From Vagococcus zengguangii (GTDB lineage Bacteria; Bacillota; Bacilli; Lactobacillales; Vagococcaceae): DNA of 64,000 nucleotides. The stretch is from NCBI RefSeq assembly GCF_005145005.1, contig NZ_CP039712.1, positions 88,501-152,500 of the forward strand, written 5' to 3'. Shown here one piece after another: positions 14,862 through 23,356 of this stretch. Position 1 is the stretch's first letter. Each line of letters opens with the position of its first letter. Both the position numbers and the translations under genes were made by a program. The notes beneath the pieces are model-generated. The model was not told the DNA's origin and searched no databases. It was given only the letters and a program-made list of their open reading frames with translations.

Positions 14862-15869
14862 ATGAAAGGATTCAAAATAGCAATCGTGAATTCAAGTAGC
14901 TTTGGTAAAAAGTTTCCGAATCATTTGGAGCGACTGCAAAAGGTTGGGTATGTTGCAAACGTTGATGTTGACGGTGAGATAAGTGGCAAAGAACTGGCGG
15001 AAGTGTTGGCTGGGTACAATATAATTATCGCGAGTGTCACACCGTTTTTTACAAAAGAATTTTTTGACAATAAAGATGAACTGTTGTTAATTTCGCGACA
15101 TGGGATTGGTTATAACAATATAGATATAGAAGCAGCAAAAGAACATGATACGATTGTGTCGATTATTCCAGCTTTAGTTGAAAGAGATGCTGTTGCAGAA
15201 AATAATATTACAAATTTGTTAGCATTATTAAGATGTACAGTAGGTTCTAATCAAAGAGTGAAGGAAAACAAATGGGAAGAGCGAGCGGATTTTGTTGGGC
15301 GAACATTGTTCAACAAGACTGTTGGAGTGATAGGTGTTGGAAATACAGGTAGTTGTGTGGTTGAAACTTTAAGAAATGGTTTTCGTTGTAATGTTCTAGC
15401 ATACGATCCTTATAAATCAGAGCTAGAAATTCAAAGTTTTGGAGGTAAGAAAGTCGAGCTAGATGAATTACTTGAAGCTTCAGACATTATTTGCTTATGT
15501 GCGAACTTAACAGATGAAAATTATCATATGATTTCAACTGAGGAAATTGCGAAAATGAAGGACAATGTTTATCTATCTAATAGCGCAAGAGGTGCTCTGC
15601 TAGATGAAAGCGCTATAATAAGTGCGCTTCAGTCAGGAAAGATTGCTGGTCTAGCAACGGATGTCCTAGAAGAGGAACCAGGAAGAAGCAATCATCCATA
15701 TTTGGCATTTGATAATGTTGTGATTACGCCTCACACGTCAGCTTATACATTAGAATGTTTAGAACAAATGGGTGAAAAATGTGTAAGAGATGTCGAACAA
15801 ATAGTACAAGGAGAATTACCAGAACGTTCAGTTCAAGTCTATAGTAAATATATCGAAGGGGGGAGTTAG
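14862..15869 (+). CDS. D-isomer-specific 2-hydroxyacid dehydrogenase
   Basis: 335 residues. The NAD-binding GVIGVGNTG motif is at about 155; catalytic Arg243 (NSARGALLDE) and His291 (ITPHTS), with the acidic partner between them, are present. Family members reduce 2-keto acids or oxidise D-2-hydroxy acids; in this operon a 2-keto-gluconate or phospho-keto-aldonate reductase role is plausible. It is 17 bp after the 6PGDH-like gene, and its stop is directly followed by the next ATG. The substrate is not determined by sequence. Confidence 0.87.
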   Translation: MKGFKIAIVNSSSFGKKFPNHLERLQKVGYVANVDVDGEISGKELAEVLAGYNIIIASVTPFFTKEFFDNKDELLLISRHGIGYNNIDIEAAKEHDTIVSIIPALVERDAVAENNITNLLALLRCTVGSNQRVKENKWEERADFVGRTLFNKTVGVIGVGNTGSCVVETLRNGFRCNVLAYDPYKSELEIQSFGGKKVELDELLEASDIICLCANLTDENYHMISTEEIAKMKDNVYLSNSARGALLDESAIISALQSGKIAGLATDVLEEEPGRSNHPYLAFDNVVITPHTSAYTLECLEQMGEKCVRDVEQIVQGELPERSVQVYSKYIEGGS

Positions 15870-16973
15870 ATGCTTAATGATTTAAACGTCAAAGTTGGAC
15901 CACAGTTTTATTGTTATCGCGAGGGAGCGATTGATAAAGTACCGGAGCTACTAACGGAATTTCATGCGAAAAATATTTTAATAGTACATGGGACTATTTC
16001 GTGGGAAAAGGCACAAAAGAAAATCAATTTTTTATCGGATGAACAATATAATTGGTACTTTCATCAATATACAGGTGAGTGTAGTTACTATGGTGCGAAT
16101 TTGATTTTAGAGCTTGTAAAAAAACACGACATTGATTTTATTATCGGGGTTGGTGGTGGTAAATTGACAGATCTAGTGGGTTATTCGGCTCATATTAGTA
16201 ATGTGAATTTTGGAGTTATTCCTACATTAGCCAGTAATTGTGCGCCATGGACACCCTTATCCGTAATGTATAAAGAATCGGGTGAGTCGGAGGGCAAAAC
16301 AGAACATTTTTTAAGGCAAGCTGCCTTCTTAATTACGGATCCCTATTTAATTATTGATTCGCCTAAAGAGTACTTTATTGCCGGATTAGCCGATACTATA
16401 GCTAAATGGTATGAATCAAAAGCGATATTAGATCAATCGCATTTAAAAGAAGAACCCTTTCTGATGATGGCATCTTACACGGCACAGATTTGTAAGGAAG
16501 AAATCATTGAACATGCTGAAAAAGCGATAAGTGATATGGAAAAACAAGTTGTTACCGATGATTTTGTTCATTTATCAGAAATCGTTTTTGGTGTTGCCGG
16601 CTTAGTCGGTGGGTTAGGCGATAAGTACGCACGTAATGCAGCTGCTCATGCAATGCATGATGCATTAAGTAAATACATTCCGGCTACCCATCATTTTTTA
16701 CATGGTGAAATTGTCGCATACGGTATTTTTTATCAAATGGCTTTAGAAAATAAATGGCATGAAATTGATCAACTCTTACCATTTTATGAGTCATTAAAAT
16801 TACCAAAATCATTAAACCATATGGGACTATTTCCTGATGATGAAACAATCATTGATGAACTAGTCGAATTTATTCATTCGAAAAGTAAGGTCCATTTGAT
16901 TCCAGTGAATACCGATCGAGATAGTTTGAAGCAAGGGATTTACGCATTAGAAAAATATAACAATCAGAATTAG
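15870..16973 (+). CDS. Iron-containing alcohol dehydrogenase, glycerol dehydrogenase-like
   Basis: 367 residues. The NAD-binding GVGGGKLTDLVG is at about residue 93, and the metal ligands appear as Asp175 (AGLADTIAKW), His260/His263 (AAAHAMHD) and His278 (FLHGEIVAYG). The order and spacing are those of GldA-type group III dehydrogenases. The start codon abuts the stop of the preceding hydroxyacid dehydrogenase, implying translational coupling. In this setting it may interconvert a keto and hydroxyl group of the sugar acid rather than act on glycerol. Confidence 0.87.
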   Translation: MLNDLNVKVGPQFYCYREGAIDKVPELLTEFHAKNILIVHGTISWEKAQKKINFLSDEQYNWYFHQYTGECSYYGANLILELVKKHDIDFIIGVGGGKLTDLVGYSAHISNVNFGVIPTLASNCAPWTPLSVMYKESGESEGKTEHFLRQAAFLITDPYLIIDSPKEYFIAGLADTIAKWYESKAILDQSHLKEEPFLMMASYTAQICKEEIIEHAEKAISDMEKQVVTDDFVHLSEIVFGVAGLVGGLGDKYARNAAAHAMHDALSKYIPATHHFLHGEIVAYGIFYQMALENKWHEIDQLLPFYESLKLPKSLNHMGLFPDDETIIDELVEFIHSKSKVHLIPVNTDRDSLKQGIYALEKYNNQN

Positions 16974-16983
16974 GAGGGTAAAT

Positions 16984-17820
16984 ATGGATACATTAACAGT
17001 TACTCAAAGTTTGTTAATTGCTTTGTGGGTTGCAGCAGTTATGTCTAGATGGTTAGGTGGGGGAGCTACTTTAACACTAAGGTTTTCTCCATTAATGACA
17101 GGATTGGTTGTAGGGATTATTATGGGTGATGTTCCGCAAGCAATGATCGTTACAGCAGCGTTACAGATGATCTATATGGGTGTGTTTTCACCAGGGGGAT
17201 CAATGCCAGCAGAACCTTCAATCGCAGCTGCTATTGCAGTACCGGTAGCGTTGTTAGGTAATTTAAAACCTGAAGCAGCGATTGCCGTAGCAGTACCTGT
17301 TGGATTATTAGGAAGTTATTTATATCAATTGAGATTCTTTATTAATACGTTTTTAGGTAAATATACAGATAAAGCGGTGGAAGATTTAAATTCAAAAGCT
17401 ATTACTAGATCAGTTATTTTATATCCTACATTGGCATCATTCTTATTATTTGTTCCATTAGTGTTTATCGCATTATACTTTGGAGCACCAGTAATTGCTG
17501 ATGTTATAACCGCTTTAGAAGGAACTGTAATTATTCACATTCTTGAAGTAGTTGGTGGTGGTTTAGCAGCGATTGGTATTGCGACAACGATTTATGTTAT
17601 TGGTAGAAAAGATTATTTAGTTTTCTTCTTCTTAGCATACTTCATGAGTGTGGTACTAAAATCTCTGGAAATTACTATGGTAACATATGCGATTTTTGGA
17701 TTATTGATTGCGTTAATTTTTGTTCAATCTCAAAAAGGAAAAGCTGTATCTGTATCTAACAATCAGTCATCACCAACACCGATGGATGATGATGACGACG
17801 ATTATGATGATGGATTCTAA
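16984..17820 (+). CDS. PTS mannose/sorbose-family IIC component
   Basis: 278 residues with about 6-8 hydrophobic segments. It begins MDTLTVTQSLLIALWV and has the family block MIYMGVFSPGGSMPAEPSIAAA near residue 70, part of the sugar channel. The C terminus ends in an unusual run of aspartates (DDDDDDYDDGF). With IID it forms the membrane complex; substrate is phosphorylated via IIB and IIA encoded downstream. Mannose-family PTS members include gluconate-type transporters, which fits the dehydrogenases next door. The ribosome binding site is AGGAGG, 11 bp after the previous gene. Confidence 0.92.
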   Translation: MDTLTVTQSLLIALWVAAVMSRWLGGGATLTLRFSPLMTGLVVGIIMGDVPQAMIVTAALQMIYMGVFSPGGSMPAEPSIAAAIAVPVALLGNLKPEAAIAVAVPVGLLGSYLYQLRFFINTFLGKYTDKAVEDLNSKAITRSVILYPTLASFLLFVPLVFIALYFGAPVIADVITALEGTVIIHILEVVGGGLAAIGIATTIYVIGRKDYLVFFFLAYFMSVVLKSLEITMVTYAIFGLLIALIFVQSQKGKAVSVSNNQSSPTPMDDDDDDYDDGF

Positions 17821-17839
17821 CATATAGGGAGGGTATAAG

Positions 17840-18700
17840 ATGACTGAATTAGTTAATAAACAACAAACAGCTGCACCAGAAGAAATTACTAAAAAAGATG
17901 TAACCAAAGCCTACTTAAGATGGCATTTTGCAAATGAAATTCCCCATTCTTTTGAACGCTATTTGGCACCATCGTTACTATATGCTATGATGCCTATTCT
18001 AAAAAAATTATACAAGAATGACGATGATCTAAAGGCAGCTTACAAGAGACAATTATTATTCTTTAACACTCAGTTAAGCTGGGGTGGTGGTGTAATTACC
18101 GGTCTGATGTCATCAATGGAACAACAACGTGCTGAAGAAGAGTACAAGAATGAAGAAATTTTGATGCAAGATGATTTAATGTATAACACGAAAGCTGGTT
18201 TGATGGGAGCGTTAGCAGGAATTGGTGATGCGATCGATTCAGGTACTGTTCAATACATTTTTATCGCGATTGCGGTACCATGGGCGCAACAAGGTAGTGC
18301 ACTAGGAGCATTGTTCCCATTTATCTGTTTTGCATTGTATCAAGCAATATTAGGTGTTTTCTTTGCTAGACAAGCATTTTCAATGGGACGCAATGCAACT
18401 GGTTTAATGCAAAATGCTGGCATTCAAACAGCTATTGAGACATTATCAGTACTTGGATTATTTATGATGGGAATTCTGGCTGGTAATTATGTTAAAGTTT
18501 CTTCAGCCTTGCAATTTAAAATTTCAGGAAAAGAGTTCGTTATTCAAGATATTTTAGATTCGATTATTCCAGGATTATTACCTTTACTAGTAGTTATGGG
18601 CGTGTACTGGTTCTATAACAAAAAAGGTTTGAAAGTAACACAAGCTTTGCTTTGGTTGACATTGATTTTAATCGTATTAGCCGCAGTAGGCATATTATAG
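17840..18700 (+). CDS. PTS mannose/sorbose-family IID component
   Basis: 286 residues, family-typical length. The cytoplasmic N terminus (TKKDVTKAYLRWHFANEIPHSFERY) and the conserved AGIGDAIDSGTVQ at about residue 128-140 mark IID. Several hydrophobic segments lie in the C-terminal half. It works in the membrane with IIC; both are needed for transport. It lies 19 bp after IIC in the order C-D-B-x-A, unlike the usual AB-C-D of manXYZ. Confidence 0.92.
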   Translation: MTELVNKQQTAAPEEITKKDVTKAYLRWHFANEIPHSFERYLAPSLLYAMMPILKKLYKNDDDLKAAYKRQLLFFNTQLSWGGGVITGLMSSMEQQRAEEEYKNEEILMQDDLMYNTKAGLMGALAGIGDAIDSGTVQYIFIAIAVPWAQQGSALGALFPFICFALYQAILGVFFARQAFSMGRNATGLMQNAGIQTAIETLSVLGLFMMGILAGNYVKVSSALQFKISGKEFVIQDILDSIIPGLLPLLVVMGVYWFYNKKGLKVTQALLWLTLILIVLAAVGIL

Positions 18701-18721
18701 AAAAGGACGGGGTTAGTTATT

Positions 18722-19228
18722 ATGGGACAAGTTAATTTAGCAAGAGTAGATGAAAGATTAATACATGGACAAGTGATGGTCACACTTTCTCAAAAAAGTG
18801 GGGTTAACTCAATTTTTGTTGTAGATGATGTGGTAGCAAAAGATAAATTTATGAGAGACTTATATAAAAATGCCGGTAGCAGAACGGGGCAAAAGACAAT
18901 TGTTGTTACAAGTGAAAAGGCAAAATTCTACTGGGATGAATACAACTTTAAAGACTATAACTGCATTTTAATAGCTAAGACAGTTAGTGTTATTTATGAC
19001 TTAGTGACGAGTGGTGTTCCGATGAAAGAATTGAATATTGGAGGTATCGCTCAAAAAAATCCAGATGAGGACCTTTTAGTAACGAAATCAGTTTATTTAA
19101 ATAAAGCTGATGCTGAAAAATTAAAAGACTTGAATGAAAATTACGGAGTGCAAGATATCTACTTCCAAGCAACTCCTTCAGCACCAAAAACGAGTTTAAA
19201 GGATGTTTTAAGTAAATTTGGTTTGTAA
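18722..19228 (+). CDS. PTS mannose/sorbose-family IIB component
   Basis: 168 residues. The phosphorylated histidine is His15 in DERLIHGQVMV, the invariant IIB motif. A soluble protein that passes phosphate from IIA to the incoming substrate. GGIAQKNP near residue 105 and the lysine-rich C terminus are normal for the family. It is 21 bp after IID and 36 bp before the unrecognised membrane protein. Confidence 0.93.
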   Translation: MGQVNLARVDERLIHGQVMVTLSQKSGVNSIFVVDDVVAKDKFMRDLYKNAGSRTGQKTIVVTSEKAKFYWDEYNFKDYNCILIAKTVSVIYDLVTSGVPMKELNIGGIAQKNPDEDLLVTKSVYLNKADAEKLKDLNENYGVQDIYFQATPSAPKTSLKDVLSKFGL

Positions 19229-19264
19229 TAACCAATAACCAACGCGTTAGGAAAAGGTGATACG

Positions 19265-20122
19265 ATGAAACTAGATGAAATATTTAAAGACTGGATATTT
19301 AGATACCAATATATTTATAATTCAAGACTGACTGATAAGAAAAAAACTCGTTTCATAAAATCGTTGTTTACAGATATTATGAAATTTAGACAAGACGTTC
19401 AGATCATTGAATATAATAGCGATAAAGGAAGTTCACTTAGAAATATCTATGTTGGTGATATTGAAACAGCAGATGAAATCGTATGCACCTATTATGATAC
19501 AGCCCCTAATTTTTTAGGGGACTATCATTTATTTGATAGGAATAAACAAAAAGCTAGCACAACTAATTTTATTTTATTATCTTCAACTTTAACGATTTTG
19601 CTTGGCGTAGTGGGTACGTATTTATATATCAAATTTATTGCAGATAAATTTGAGTTTCTATCGATTCAAACATTAGGATTGGTTGGTCTGTATGGTTTGT
19701 ACTTTTTAATGCTAAGCAACGTTGTTAAAGGCAATATTTTAAATAAAAATTTAATACGTAATACATCTTCAATATTAACTATTTTAGATTTAATTAGGTC
19801 AACAAGTAATACCAAAAGAGCCTATGCATTTATTGATGATGGCTGTTACGGTGATCGAGGGTTGGAACCTTTGCTTAATCAGAAGAAAAAAAGAGCTAAA
19901 ATAATATATTTAGATTCTATTGGCGCACAGGCACCCCTTCATATTGAGGAAAATATCCAAATAAATGAAACGCAAGCAAGTGAGAATATAACTTATGTAT
20001 TTAGCGCTAATCCTAGCGAAAGCGACGATTATACCGCGTATTTTTTATCAAAAAAAGATTTAAAAGAGAAAAAAATAAATATAGAGAATATTTCTAAACT
20101 GAATGATTTTTTAAAAGGTTAA
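19265..20122 (+). CDS. Unrecognised membrane protein within the PTS operon, possible degenerate M28-like fold
   Basis: 285 residues. Two hydrophobic segments lie at about 103-122 and 135-155 (ILLSSTLTILLGVVGTYLYI and LGLVGLYGLYFLML); the N- and C-terminal parts are soluble. The pattern IVCTYYDTAP ... NTSSILTILDLIRST ... AYAFIDDGCYGDRGLEPLL ... IIYLDSIG echoes the order of conserved blocks in M28 metallopeptidases (H-x-D, then DN/NT, then EE, then D), but the zinc ligands are not preserved, so an inactive relative is only a suggestion. Its position between IIB and IIA implies a role tied to this PTS, perhaps membrane assembly or regulation. Confidence 0.75.
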   Translation: MKLDEIFKDWIFRYQYIYNSRLTDKKKTRFIKSLFTDIMKFRQDVQIIEYNSDKGSSLRNIYVGDIETADEIVCTYYDTAPNFLGDYHLFDRNKQKASTTNFILLSSTLTILLGVVGTYLYIKFIADKFEFLSIQTLGLVGLYGLYFLMLSNVVKGNILNKNLIRNTSSILTILDLIRSTSNTKRAYAFIDDGCYGDRGLEPLLNQKKKRAKIIYLDSIGAQAPLHIEENIQINETQASENITYVFSANPSESDDYTAYFLSKKDLKEKKINIENISKLNDFLKG

Positions 20123-20153
20123 TGGATAGTCACTATATAAACAGGAGGAAAAT

Positions 20154-20594
20154 ATGTTAGGAATAGTAATCGTAACACACGGGAAGTTTAGTGATGGATT
20201 GAAAGATTCCGCAGAAGTTATCATGGGAGCGACGAACAACATCGCTACTGTAAATTTAGGTCATGGTGAGGATGTTAAAAATTTAAATAAGAAGATTAAA
20301 GAGGCGTTGAATGAAGTTAATCAAGGAGAAGGTGTGGTTGTATTAACTGATTTAGTCAGTGCTAGTCCATATAATCAAGCGTTACTTGCTATTAATGATT
20401 TAGAACCAGAGTTAAAAGACAAGGTACATGTTATAGGTGGTGTGAACCTGCCAATGCTGTTAGAAACAATTAATCATCAATTATTAGGATCATCAATTGA
20501 TACTATTGCTAGTGGTATTGTTTCTCAAGCTAAAGAAGGCATTAATAATTGGCATTTTGATGCGCAAGAAGATAACGAAGACGAAGATTTCTAG
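20154..20594 (+). CDS. PTS mannose/sorbose-family IIA component
   Basis: 146 residues. The active histidine is His9 in [30 protein letters not shown] near residue 62-77 is the usual second block. It receives phosphate from HPr and hands it to IIB. The C-terminal acidic tail ([10 protein letters not shown]) is longer than strictly needed. It starts after AGGAGG, 31 bp beyond the unrecognised gene. Confidence 0.93.
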   Translation: MLGIVIVTHGKFSDGLKDSAEVIMGATNNIATVNLGHGEDVKNLNKKIKEALNEVNQGEGVVVLTDLVSASPYNQALLAINDLEPELKDKVHVIGGVNLPMLLETINHQLLGSSIDTIASGIVSQAKEGINNWHFDAQEDNEDEDF

Positions 20595-20614
20595 GAAGAA
20601 AGAGGACTGTATAG

Positions 20615-21682
20615 ATGAAATGGGCATTTAGATGGTACGGTGAAAAAGGGGATTCCATCCCTTTAAAACATATTGGTCAAATTCCAGGGATTAACGGTAT
20701 TGTTGGAACATTGCTTAATAAATTACCCGGTGATGTTTGGGAAATTGATGAAATTACTGAATTGAAACAATCAGTAGAAGCCAAAAATTTAGAGTTACTC
20801 GGAATTGAAAGCGTTGCTATTCATGATGCAATAAAAGCCGGTACAGATGAGAGAGATATGTACATTGATAATTACATCAAAACGGTTAGAAATTTGGCAG
20901 CATGTGGAATTAATTTAGTTTGTTATAGTTTTAAGCCAATCTTCGGTTGGGCTAAAACAGAGTTATTTTATGAAAATGAAGACGGTAGTTTTTCACTATT
21001 ATATGATCAAGCAGTAGTGGATAATATGGATCCAAGCGAGATGTATAAGTTGATTAATAGCCAATCAAAAGGCTTTAAACTGCCAGGTTGGGAAGAAGAA
21101 CGACTAATTAAATTTAACAGCTTAATTCAATTGTACGAGGGAGTTACTGAAGAAAAGCTGTTTGACAACTTAGTCTATTTCTTAGAAAGAGTGATTCCTG
21201 TTTGTGAAGAAGTCGATGTTAAATTAGGTATTCATCCGGATGATCCACCATGGGAATTGTTTGATTTACCAAGAATTACCAAAAATTTAAATGATTTAGA
21301 AAAAATTATTAACATTATCGATTCGCCATGTAATGGTATAACATTATGTACAGGCTCATTAGGAGCTAATCCGGAAAATGATATGGTCGAAATTATTAAT
21401 AAAATCGGACATAGAATTAATTTCGTTCATTTAAGAAATGTTAAATTCTTAGGTGAGCGTAAATTTAAAGAGAGCGCACATTTAAGTACAGAAGGTTCTC
21501 TTGATATGCACGCAATGATGAAAGCCTTAGTTGATGTTGGTTTTGATAGCGTTATTCGTCCGGATCATGGTAGAACGATTTGGGAAGAAGAGGTAATGCC
21601 TGGTTATGGTTTATATGATAGAGCCATGGGGATTACATATTTACAAGGACTGCATGAATCTATTGTAAAAATGAACGGGTAA
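20615..21682 (+). CDS. uxuA: Mannonate dehydratase
   Basis: 355 residues, normal family length. Recognised by MKWAFRWYGEKGDSIPLKHI, the metal/substrate-binding LGIHPDDPPW, FVHLRNVK and RPDHGRTIWEEE near the C terminus. UxuA is a TIM-barrel enzyme that dehydrates D-mannonate to 2-keto-3-deoxygluconate using Fe or Mn. Here it sits between a PTS and an aldolase with no kdgK in the window, so it may act on the phosphorylated acid that the PTS would deliver; that is inference. It starts at ATG 20615, 20 bp after IIA. Confidence 0.92.
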   Translation: MKWAFRWYGEKGDSIPLKHIGQIPGINGIVGTLLNKLPGDVWEIDEITELKQSVEAKNLELLGIESVAIHDAIKAGTDERDMYIDNYIKTVRNLAACGINLVCYSFKPIFGWAKTELFYENEDGSFSLLYDQAVVDNMDPSEMYKLINSQSKGFKLPGWEEERLIKFNSLIQLYEGVTEEKLFDNLVYFLERVIPVCEEVDVKLGIHPDDPPWELFDLPRITKNLNDLEKIINIIDSPCNGITLCTGSLGANPENDMVEIINKIGHRINFVHLRNVKFLGERKFKESAHLSTEGSLDMHAMMKALVDVGFDSVIRPDHGRTIWEEEVMPGYGLYDRAMGITYLQGLHESIVKMNG

Positions 21683-21701
21683 TAAAGGAGGAGACGATTT
21701 A

Positions 21702-22343
21702 TTGAAAAATACTAGTGAAAATCTATTAGAACAATTAGCGTCAACCCAATTACTTCCACTATACACGGTGAATAATTTAACGTATTTAGATAAGCTAGAA
21801 CATTTATTAGTCACAAATGACATTAGATTTATAGAGGTAACATTTAGAACAAAATTAGTTTTACCAGCAATTGAAAAGTTATCAGCCTCTGGTAATTTAA
21901 TTGTAGGTGCTGGAACAGTTCGAACGCTAGCAGAAGCAAAAGCTGCAGTAGAACATGGTGCAAAATTTATCGTGTCACCTGTTGTCATCCCAGAAGTGAT
22001 AGCCTATTGTTTGGAAAATGATATCCTGATTGTTCCAGGAGTGGCAACACCTAGCGATATCCAAAAAGCAGTGGAGTGTGGCATTAAAACTGTTAAATTC
22101 TTCCCTGCAGATATTTATGGTGGGTTAAATGCCATTAATGCGCTTAGTGGTCCTTATTATGATGTTAATTTTTTACCAACGGGTGGAATTAATCAAAAAA
22201 ATTTCTGTGATTATCTTAATAATGAAAAAGTAATAGCTGTGGGAGGCTCATTTATTATTTCTGAGAAAGAATTGATGCAGGAAAACAATCAGTTGTTAGA
22301 GGATAAACTGACAGAACTTTTGGATAAACTAAAGAATAAATAA
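21702..22343 (+). CDS. eda: KDPG/KHG aldolase
   Basis: 213 residues with a TTG start at 21702 after AAAGGAGGAG. The Schiff-base lysine is Lys132 in TVKFFPADIYGG and the general acid/base is Glu45 in RFIEVTFRT; VGAGTV and PTGGIN are also present. It cleaves 2-keto-3-deoxy-6-phosphogluconate to pyruvate and glyceraldehyde 3-phosphate, the last step of an Entner-Doudoroff-type route. It ends the operon: a terminator follows at 22375. Confidence 0.94.
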   Translation: MKNTSENLLEQLASTQLLPLYTVNNLTYLDKLEHLLVTNDIRFIEVTFRTKLVLPAIEKLSASGNLIVGAGTVRTLAEAKAAVEHGAKFIVSPVVIPEVIAYCLENDILIVPGVATPSDIQKAVECGIKTVKFFPADIYGGLNAINALSGPYYDVNFLPTGGINQKNFCDYLNNEKVIAVGGSFIISEKELMQENNQLLEDKLTELLDKLKNK

Positions 22344-22374
22344 TATGAACATTTATTTTTGAGCGTTAGTGACT

Positions 22375-22416
22375 AAGTGAGATTAGAGCCCTTAGGTTTC
22401 TTATCTCACTTTTTTG
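22375..22416 (+). terminator. Terminator of the sugar-acid operon
   Basis: AAGTGAGAT (22375-22383) pairs perfectly with ATCTCACTT (22403-22411) over a 19-nt loop, followed by T residues. Confidence 0.7.
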
Positions 22417-22455
22417 CTATAAATGGCAAACTTAAATATTGGAGGAGAGTATGAC

Positions 22456-23178
22456 ATGTACGATAAATCACTGATTATATTTGATATGGATGGTTTAATA
22501 TTTGATACAGGAAGATTAGCTTATGCTTCATACCTAGATGCTGCAAAAAAATTCGATTTTGAATTAAAGCCAGAAGTATATTATTATTTAACTGGGAGAA
22601 CCGAAGAGGATATTCGAATAGAGATGAAGAATATTTATAATCGTTCTGATGAAGTTGAGTTGTGGCGCGATTATATTAATCAAACAAAAGAAGAAATCTT
22701 ATTAAAAGAGAAAAGAGTGTATAAAAAAAGAGGTCTTATTGAATTGTTGTCTTATTTAAAAAATAATAATTATCTAATCGCACTAGCATCCTCAGCTTCT
22801 AGACAGAAGATTGACTATTATTTTGAATTAGAAGAACTATCACAACAGTTATTTGATACAATTGTTTCAGGTGATGATGTAGTAAAAGGAAAACCTGAGC
22901 CAGAAATCTTTTTGAAGGCGTGTGAAATTTTAGATGTGTCTCCAGGCAACGCAATAGTTTTGGAAGATTCTACAGAGGGCTTAAAGGCTGCAAACAGAGC
23001 TGGTATATTTTCAGTTTATATTGAAGATAATTTGGATGATTTACCATCACATGAGGGTAAATATCGACTGAACCAATCGGTAATGAATTTAGAACATTTA
23101 GAGAAAAAGATTTATGATTTAGAATTACCCAGCTTGTTGGAGTTGATTGATTATTTGAATCAGAAGGTTAGTATGTAA
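22456..23178 (+). CDS. HAD-superfamily phosphatase / beta-phosphoglucomutase-like
   Basis: 240 residues from ATG 22456, 9 bases after GGAGGA; an in-frame ATG at 22423 lies upstream of that ribosome binding site. Motif I is IIFDMDGLIFDTG (Asp10, Asp12), motif II is ALASSASRQ near residue 105, motif III is the lysine in VKGKPEPEIF, and motif IV is VLEDSTEG. The sequence fits subfamily IA phosphatases such as phosphoglycolate phosphatase or sugar-phosphate phosphatases; the motif II serine and the cap do not settle phosphatase versus mutase. It is separated from eda by a terminator and may have its own promoter. Confidence 0.87.
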   Translation: MYDKSLIIFDMDGLIFDTGRLAYASYLDAAKKFDFELKPEVYYYLTGRTEEDIRIEMKNIYNRSDEVELWRDYINQTKEEILLKEKRVYKKRGLIELLSYLKNNNYLIALASSASRQKIDYYFELEELSQQLFDTIVSGDDVVKGKPEPEIFLKACEILDVSPGNAIVLEDSTEGLKAANRAGIFSVYIEDNLDDLPSHEGKYRLNQSVMNLEHLEKKIYDLELPSLLELIDYLNQKVSM

Positions 23179-23310
23179 ATTTAGATGTCTAACTTTTGAA
23201 ATCTATTTTTTGTATTTAGAATGGTGGACGGTCATGTACTCAAAGATGATTTTTTGATGATTACTGAGATGATAAAATGGCTAACTAATGAGATAGAATA
23301 AATGTCTAAT

Positions 23311-23356
23311 AAAAAATAAACAGCCGTTACCTATACGTAGCGGCTGTTTATTTTTT
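23311..23356. terminator. Bidirectional terminator between convergent genes
   Basis: A6-TAAACAGCCG (23311-23326) pairs with CGGCTGTTTAT6 (23341-23356). The stem runs from A-rich to T-rich, so it can serve both the HAD gene on + and the S41 peptidase on -. The 130 bp between 23179 and this hairpin hold no convincing gene. Confidence 0.88.

Noticed and set aside
23221..23301. 26-codon frame starting MVDGHVLKDD
   Set aside because: No ribosome binding site and no recognisable similarity; it may be a scrap of a lost gene but cannot be supported.
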